The notes beneath the pieces were generated by a model. That model saw only the letters and a list, made by a program, of their open reading frames with translations. It made no database searches and was not told where the DNA came from. Shown here in pieces: positions 15,118-18,127 of a stretch of 18,127 nt of DNA (position 1 is the stretch's first letter; every line of letters begins with the position of its first letter). The stretch comes from JACVRW01 sp035705985 (GTDB taxonomy: Bacteria > Actinomycetota > Thermoleophilia > Solirubrobacterales > Thermoleophilaceae). The stretch is from assembly GCA_035705985.1 (NCBI GenBank), contig DASSVP010000041.1, positions 1 to 18,127 on the forward strand, written 5' to 3'. A program made the translations under genes and the position numbers.

Positions 15118-15393
15118 TCAGCGCACGTCGAAGCCCGACAGGCCCTCCGGTTCCTCGCTCGTCTCGTCAACCGACTCCACCTGGGCGCCGCGCGTTCCCT
15201 CGCCGCACCAGGCGAGAAGAGCACGCACCGCGTCCGGCTTGCCCTCAAAAACGGCCTCGACGGCTCCGTCGCCGCGGTTGGTCACCCACCCGGCGACCCC
15301 GCGTTCGGTGGCCTTCCGCCGGCACGTGTCCCGGAAGAACACGCCCTGCACGTTGCCGCGCACGACCACCCGGCGCCGGACCGGCTCACCCAT
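15118..15393 (-). CDS. Acylphosphatase
   Basis: A 91-residue acylphosphatase, which hydrolyses the carboxyl-phosphate bond of acyl phosphates. The signature VVVRGNVQGVFFRDTCRRKA contains the phosphate-binding Arg21. GVAGWVTNRGDGAVEAVFEG contains the catalytic Asn39. Size matches the family. The start is ATG at 15393, and no Shine-Dalgarno sequence is visible. The reading frame stays open far upstream, but that part is antisense to the next gene and has no family similarity. It diverges from the guanidino hydrolase with only 6 nt between the starts. Confidence 0.93.
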   Translation of the reverse strand: MGEPVRRRVVVRGNVQGVFFRDTCRRKATERGVAGWVTNRGDGAVEAVFEGKPDAVRALLAWCGEGTRGAQVESVDETSEEPEGLSGFDVR

Positions 15394-15398
15394 AGAAT
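15393..15398 (+). promoter_or_regulatory. Putative -10 box of the guanidino-hydrolase gene
   Basis: TAGAAT is a near-consensus -10. It overlaps the acylphosphatase start codon and lies 10 nt before an in-frame TTG at 15409. If used, the GTG at 15400 would lie upstream of the transcript start, and TTG 15409 would be the real initiation codon. Confidence 0.35.
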
Positions 15399-15399
15399 C

Positions 15400-16293
15400 G
15401 TGCGCGCGTTGGAGGGACGAGAGGCAACAGCAACCGCCTGGGGCGTCGACTCGGAGTATGGCCGTCTGCTCGACGTCCTGCTCTGCCCGCCCGACAACTT
15501 CCGCTGGCTGCCGGCCAGCGCCATCTCGCGCGCGACGCTGGAGAGCGGGCTGAGCTTCAGCAAGGAGGACGCCCAGCGCCAGCACGCCGAGATGGTGAGC
15601 GTCTACGAGGACGCCGGCGTGCGCGTGCACTTCCTCGAGCCCGACCCGGCGCTCCCTTACCAGGTGTTCGCGCGCGACTCGAGCATCAACGTCCCGCAGG
15701 GGCCGGTCGTCACCCAGTGCAATCAGTGGTGGCGCCGCGGCGAGTACTCGCCCGTCATCCGCTTCTACCAGCAGAACGACATCCCGATCCACCGGATGAT
15801 CACAGCGGCTGCGCTGGAGGGTGGGGACTTCATGATCGTCGAGCCCGGCGTGGCGGTGATCGGCAACGGCGAGGAGCGGACCCAGGAGCCCGCGGCGAAG
15901 CAGCTCGCCGGCTGGCTCGAGGCCGACGGTTGGGAGGTCCGCATCGAGCGCATCCCGCCGCACTTCCTCCACATCGACGTGCTCGCCGCGATGCTCGGCG
16001 AGAAGCTCGCCGCCGTGTGCGTCGAGCAGGTGGGCACGGGGTTCGTGCGCTGGCTCGAGCAGAAGAACGTCGAGGTCGTGCCCGTGCCGCTGAGCGACGC
16101 CTTGAAGCTCGGAGTGAACGGAGTGTGCCTCGGTGGCGACCAGGTGCTCACCAGCGCGGAGTCCAAGGACCTGAATGAGCGCCTCCGCGCGCTCGGCCTG
16201 ACCGTGTTCGACCCCGAGCTCGCGGCGTTCACGCTGGGTGGCGGCGGAGCCCACTGCCTGATGCAGGCGATCCGCCGCGAGCGCGTGGGCTAG
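15400..16293 (+). CDS. Amidinotransferase-fold guanidino-group hydrolase (dimethylargininase/DDAH-like)
   Basis: A 297-residue (from GTG 15400) member of the guanidino-modifying enzyme superfamily, which cleaves or transfers guanidino groups through a cysteine thiouronium intermediate. Conserved elements are the substrate-binding FARDSS with Asp93, LEGGD with Glu140, the catalytic His191 in HFLHIDVLAAML and the nucleophile Cys286 in GGGGAHCLMQAI. Length and motifs fit dimethylargininase or a related citrulline-forming hydrolase better than the longer arginine or agmatine deiminases, but the substrate is not certain. TTG 15409 is an alternative start supported by a TAGAAT box. It converges on a PLP arginine/lysine-type decarboxylase 22 nt away, which hints at arginine or polyamine metabolism. 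Confidence 0.88.
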   Translation: MRALEGREATATAWGVDSEYGRLLDVLLCPPDNFRWLPASAISRATLESGLSFSKEDAQRQHAEMVSVYEDAGVRVHFLEPDPALPYQVFARDSSINVPQGPVVTQCNQWWRRGEYSPVIRFYQQNDIPIHRMITAAALEGGDFMIVEPGVAVIGNGEERTQEPAAKQLAGWLEADGWEVRIERIPPHFLHIDVLAAMLGEKLAAVCVEQVGTGFVRWLEQKNVEVVPVPLSDALKLGVNGVCLGGDQVLTSAESKDLNERLRALGLTVFDPELAAFTLGGGGAHCLMQAIRRERVG

Positions 16294-16315
16294 TGGCGAT
16301 CGCCGGCCAGGCGCC

Positions 16316-17788
16316 CTAGCTCTCGAGCACCACGCGCAGCGTCCGCAGCGCGCGGTCGCTCGCCCCGCGCAGGCTGCCGCCGTGCGCGATCGTGTGCTCG
16401 ATGTAGTCCAGCGTCTCCGCCGTGAGGCGCTCGCCGGGGAGCACGTTCGGGATCCCGGGCGGGTAGGCCGCCAGCGACTCGGCGGCCACGCGGCCCACGG
16501 CCTCCCGCGTCGGCACGATCTCCTGCGGCCCCAGGAACGCCTCGCGCGGCGTCAGCACGAGCTCGCCCCACGGCGGCGGCGCCGTGAACTGCACCGCGTC
16601 GGCCGCCTGGATCGAGTCGCTCAGCGACTCCACCACCTCCCGCAGCGCCGCCACCAGCCGCTCGCTCGCGGCGCCCGCGTCCTCGCCCATCCCGTACACC
16701 GCCACCATCACGTTCTCGCCGGCGAGCTCCATGATCACGTCGTGCCGCTCGCGCAGCAGCCGCGACAGCTCGTAGCCGCTCGCGCGCGTCCCGCGCACGT
16801 CGATCGCGAGCCGCAGCGGGTCGTAATCGAACACGCCCGGCGCACCCGCCAGCCGCTCGTCGAGCACATCGAGCCCGGGGATCTCGCGGATCGCGTCGCG
16901 CGTCCGCGACAGCGCCCGAAGCGTCTCGTCGAGCAGCTCGCGGCCGCGGGTCGCCGCGCTCCGCCGCGCCGCGTCGAGCGACGCGAACAGGAGGCCGTTG
17001 GGGCTGGTCGACTCGATGACGGTCACGCAGCGGTCGACCACGCCCTCCTCGATCAGGTGGCCGTGCCCGAGGTGCACCATCGCCGACTGCGTGAGGCTGC
17101 CGACGATCTTGTGCGTGCTCGAGATCACCAGATCGGCGCCGAGGCTCAAGGCGTGCGCCGGCAGCTCCTCGTGGAACGGCAGGTGCGCGCCCCAGGCCTC
17201 GTCCGCCACGAGGGGCACGCCGTGGCGGTGGGCCACCTCCGCCAGCGCCGCGACATCCGCGACCGCGCCGAAGTAGGTGGGCGACACGACCGTCGCGCCC
17301 ACCGCGTCGGGCGTCTCGCTCAAGGCGCGGTCGAGCGCGTCCGGCGTCATGCAGTGTGCGATGTGGAGCTCGGGATCGAGCTCCGGCGCCACGAACGTCG
17401 GCCGCAGGCCGGACATGATCAGCGCGTCGATGGTGCTCGAGTGCGCGTTCCGCTGGGTCACGACACAGTGGCCGGAATGGCCGAGCGCGAGCAGCGCCAC
17501 GTGGTTGCCCTGCGACGCGCCGTTCACGAGCCACCAGGTCCGTGAGGCGCCCCACGCTTCCGCCGCCAGCGCCTGCGCCTCCTCGAACGGCGTGGGCTCC
17601 TCGCCCACGTCGATCCCGTGCGTCAGCGCCGGGATGTCGAGCTCGAGCGCGCCCGTCCCGATGGCGTCGACGAGGCCGGGGTCGGCGCCCGCGCCGCCCT
17701 TGTGCCCCGGCACGTGGAAGCGTCCCGGATTGCGGGCGGCGTACGCCTTGAGCGCGTCGAGGTAGGGCGTGTCGGACTGGCCGGCCAA
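16316..17788 (-). CDS. PLP-dependent Orn/Lys/Arg decarboxylase family protein (short SpeA-like)
   Basis: A 490-residue fold-type I decarboxylase of the Orn/Lys/Arg group, which makes agmatine, cadaverine or putrescine from basic amino acids. It corresponds to the short form without the N-terminal response-regulator-like wing domain. Motifs are RFHVPGHKGGAGADP (about 23-37), TWWLVNGASQGNHVALLAL with PLP phosphate contacts, QRNAHSSTIDA with His116 stacking on PLP, VADEAWGAHLPFH with Asp196, and STHKIVGSLTQSAMVHL with the Schiff-base Lys227. The C-terminal domain includes YPPGIPNVLPGE. The start is TTG at 17788, and a TAGACT box lies 11 nt upstream. It follows the LOG-like gene by 14 nt and is probably co-transcribed with it. 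Arginine is the commonest substrate of this short subgroup but is not proven. Confidence 0.92.
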   Translation of the reverse strand: MAGQSDTPYLDALKAYAARNPGRFHVPGHKGGAGADPGLVDAIGTGALELDIPALTHGIDVGEEPTPFEEAQALAAEAWGASRTWWLVNGASQGNHVALLALGHSGHCVVTQRNAHSSTIDALIMSGLRPTFVAPELDPELHIAHCMTPDALDRALSETPDAVGATVVSPTYFGAVADVAALAEVAHRHGVPLVADEAWGAHLPFHEELPAHALSLGADLVISSTHKIVGSLTQSAMVHLGHGHLIEEGVVDRCVTVIESTSPNGLLFASLDAARRSAATRGRELLDETLRALSRTRDAIREIPGLDVLDERLAGAPGVFDYDPLRLAIDVRGTRASGYELSRLLRERHDVIMELAGENVMVAVYGMGEDAGAASERLVAALREVVESLSDSIQAADAVQFTAPPPWGELVLTPREAFLGPQEIVPTREAVGRVAAESLAAYPPGIPNVLPGERLTAETLDYIEHTIAHGGSLRGASDRALRTLRVVLES

Positions 17789-17802
17789 GTTGGGCGCCGA
17801 GT

Positions 17803-18127
17803 CTAGGTGAGGGGCTCCGCCAGGACGGCCGCGACGGCCGCCTCGGGAGTGTCCACCCGCTCGACGCCCTCGATGTCCCAGCTGCCGAGCCCCACGACGC
17901 GCTTTCCCGCCTTCAGGGCGAGCGCGATCTCGGACAGGGTCCCGTATCCGCCCCCGACCGCGATCAGCGCGTCGGCCGCCCGCACCACCAGTGCGTTGCG
18001 CGCCTCGCCCAGCCCGGTCGGTAGTGCGACGCCGACGAACTCGTTCGCCTGGCCGCGGTCCGTCCCGGGCAGGATCCCGACGGTCGTTCCACCGCCGTCC
18101 TTCGCGCCCCGGCAGGCCGCCTCCATC
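17803..18127 (-). CDS. TIGR00725/LOG-like Rossmann-fold protein, N-terminus cut by window edge
   Basis: The last roughly 107 residues of a protein in the TIGR00725 / lysine-decarboxylase-like (LOG) superfamily, whose true members are phosphoribohydrolases or nucleotide-binding proteins. Visible motifs are MEAACRGAKDGGGTTVGILPG, then ARNALVVRAADALIAVGGGYGTLSEIALALKAGKRVVGL. The second matches the superfamily GGxGTxxE signature. Full-length members are about 160 residues, so some 50 residues lie beyond the right edge. The ATG at 18126 is an internal Met of the conserved GVMEAA-type motif, not the start. It precedes the decarboxylase by 14 nt. The PGGxGT-type motif earned this family the misleading lysine decarboxylase label, so it should not be read as a second decarboxylase. 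Confidence 0.85.
   Translation of the reverse strand, partial: MEAACRGAKDGGGTTVGILPGTDRGQANEFVGVALPTGLGEARNALVVRAADALIAVGGGYGTLSEIALALKAGKRVVGLGSWDIEGVERVDTPEAAVAAVLAEPLT

Noticed and set aside
15394..16254. N-terminal extension of the acylphosphatase frame (378 codons in total)
   Set aside because: The extension is antisense to the guanidino hydrolase, which has all its catalytic motifs. The acylphosphatase family N-terminus fits ATG 15393.
1..18127. CRISPR arrays, transposons, phage genes, tRNA or rRNA genes
   Set aside because: No regularly spaced direct repeats, transposase or integrase motifs, terminal repeats or structural RNA signatures were seen on reading either strand.

Overview
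The window is high-GC bacterial chromosomal DNA, about 70% GC by eye. It is packed with short intergenic gaps and many GTG and TTG starts. The comEA-comEC-holA operon, an rpsT/murJ/lepA neighbourhood, a paired MaoC-type dehydratase and a primary-like group 2 sigma factor suggest an actinobacterium. A Thermoleophilia/Solirubrobacterales-type lineage is my best guess, from gene content only. No tRNA, rRNA, CRISPR array, phage gene or insertion sequence was seen, and no stretch over 300 bases lacks a gene.

Layout from left to right. Bases 1-1685 (minus strand) hold a sigma-70 family factor followed by a two-subunit MaoC hot-dog dehydratase, whose second subunit runs off the left edge. Bases 1785-4216 (plus strand) hold a small surface-sugar cassette: a GT2 glycosyltransferase, a DegT/PglE-type sugar aminotransferase and a NeuD/PglD-type sugar acyltransferase. 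The aminotransferase is broken by a deletion with a frameshift, and the glycosyltransferase has no standard start codon ahead of its first beta strand. The cassette therefore looks decayed or mis-assembled. Bases 4213-6619 (minus) hold lepA and an alpha/beta hydrolase overlapping its end. A SnoaL-like gene (plus) follows, then a ferritin-like gene and murJ (minus strand, 9110 down to 7062).

From 9141 the plus strand carries rpsT, followed 5 nt later by an aldehyde dehydrogenase. A perfect 16-bp hairpin (10912-10952) separates these from the oppositely oriented comEA-comEC-holA operon (15055 down to 10979), which encodes DNA uptake proteins and the Pol III delta subunit. An acylphosphatase (minus) and a guanidino-group hydrolase (plus) diverge with only 6 nt between them. 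The hydrolase converges on an Orn/Lys/Arg-type decarboxylase that sits behind a partial LOG-like/TIGR00725 protein at the right edge.

Most of the window is ordinary housekeeping DNA. The points most worth a second look are the damaged aminotransferase, the start-less glycosyltransferase, and a recurring TAnnnT box 6-12 nt upstream of start codons without Shine-Dalgarno sequences. The last suggests common leaderless or near-leaderless transcripts. I found no convincing new multi-gene system.
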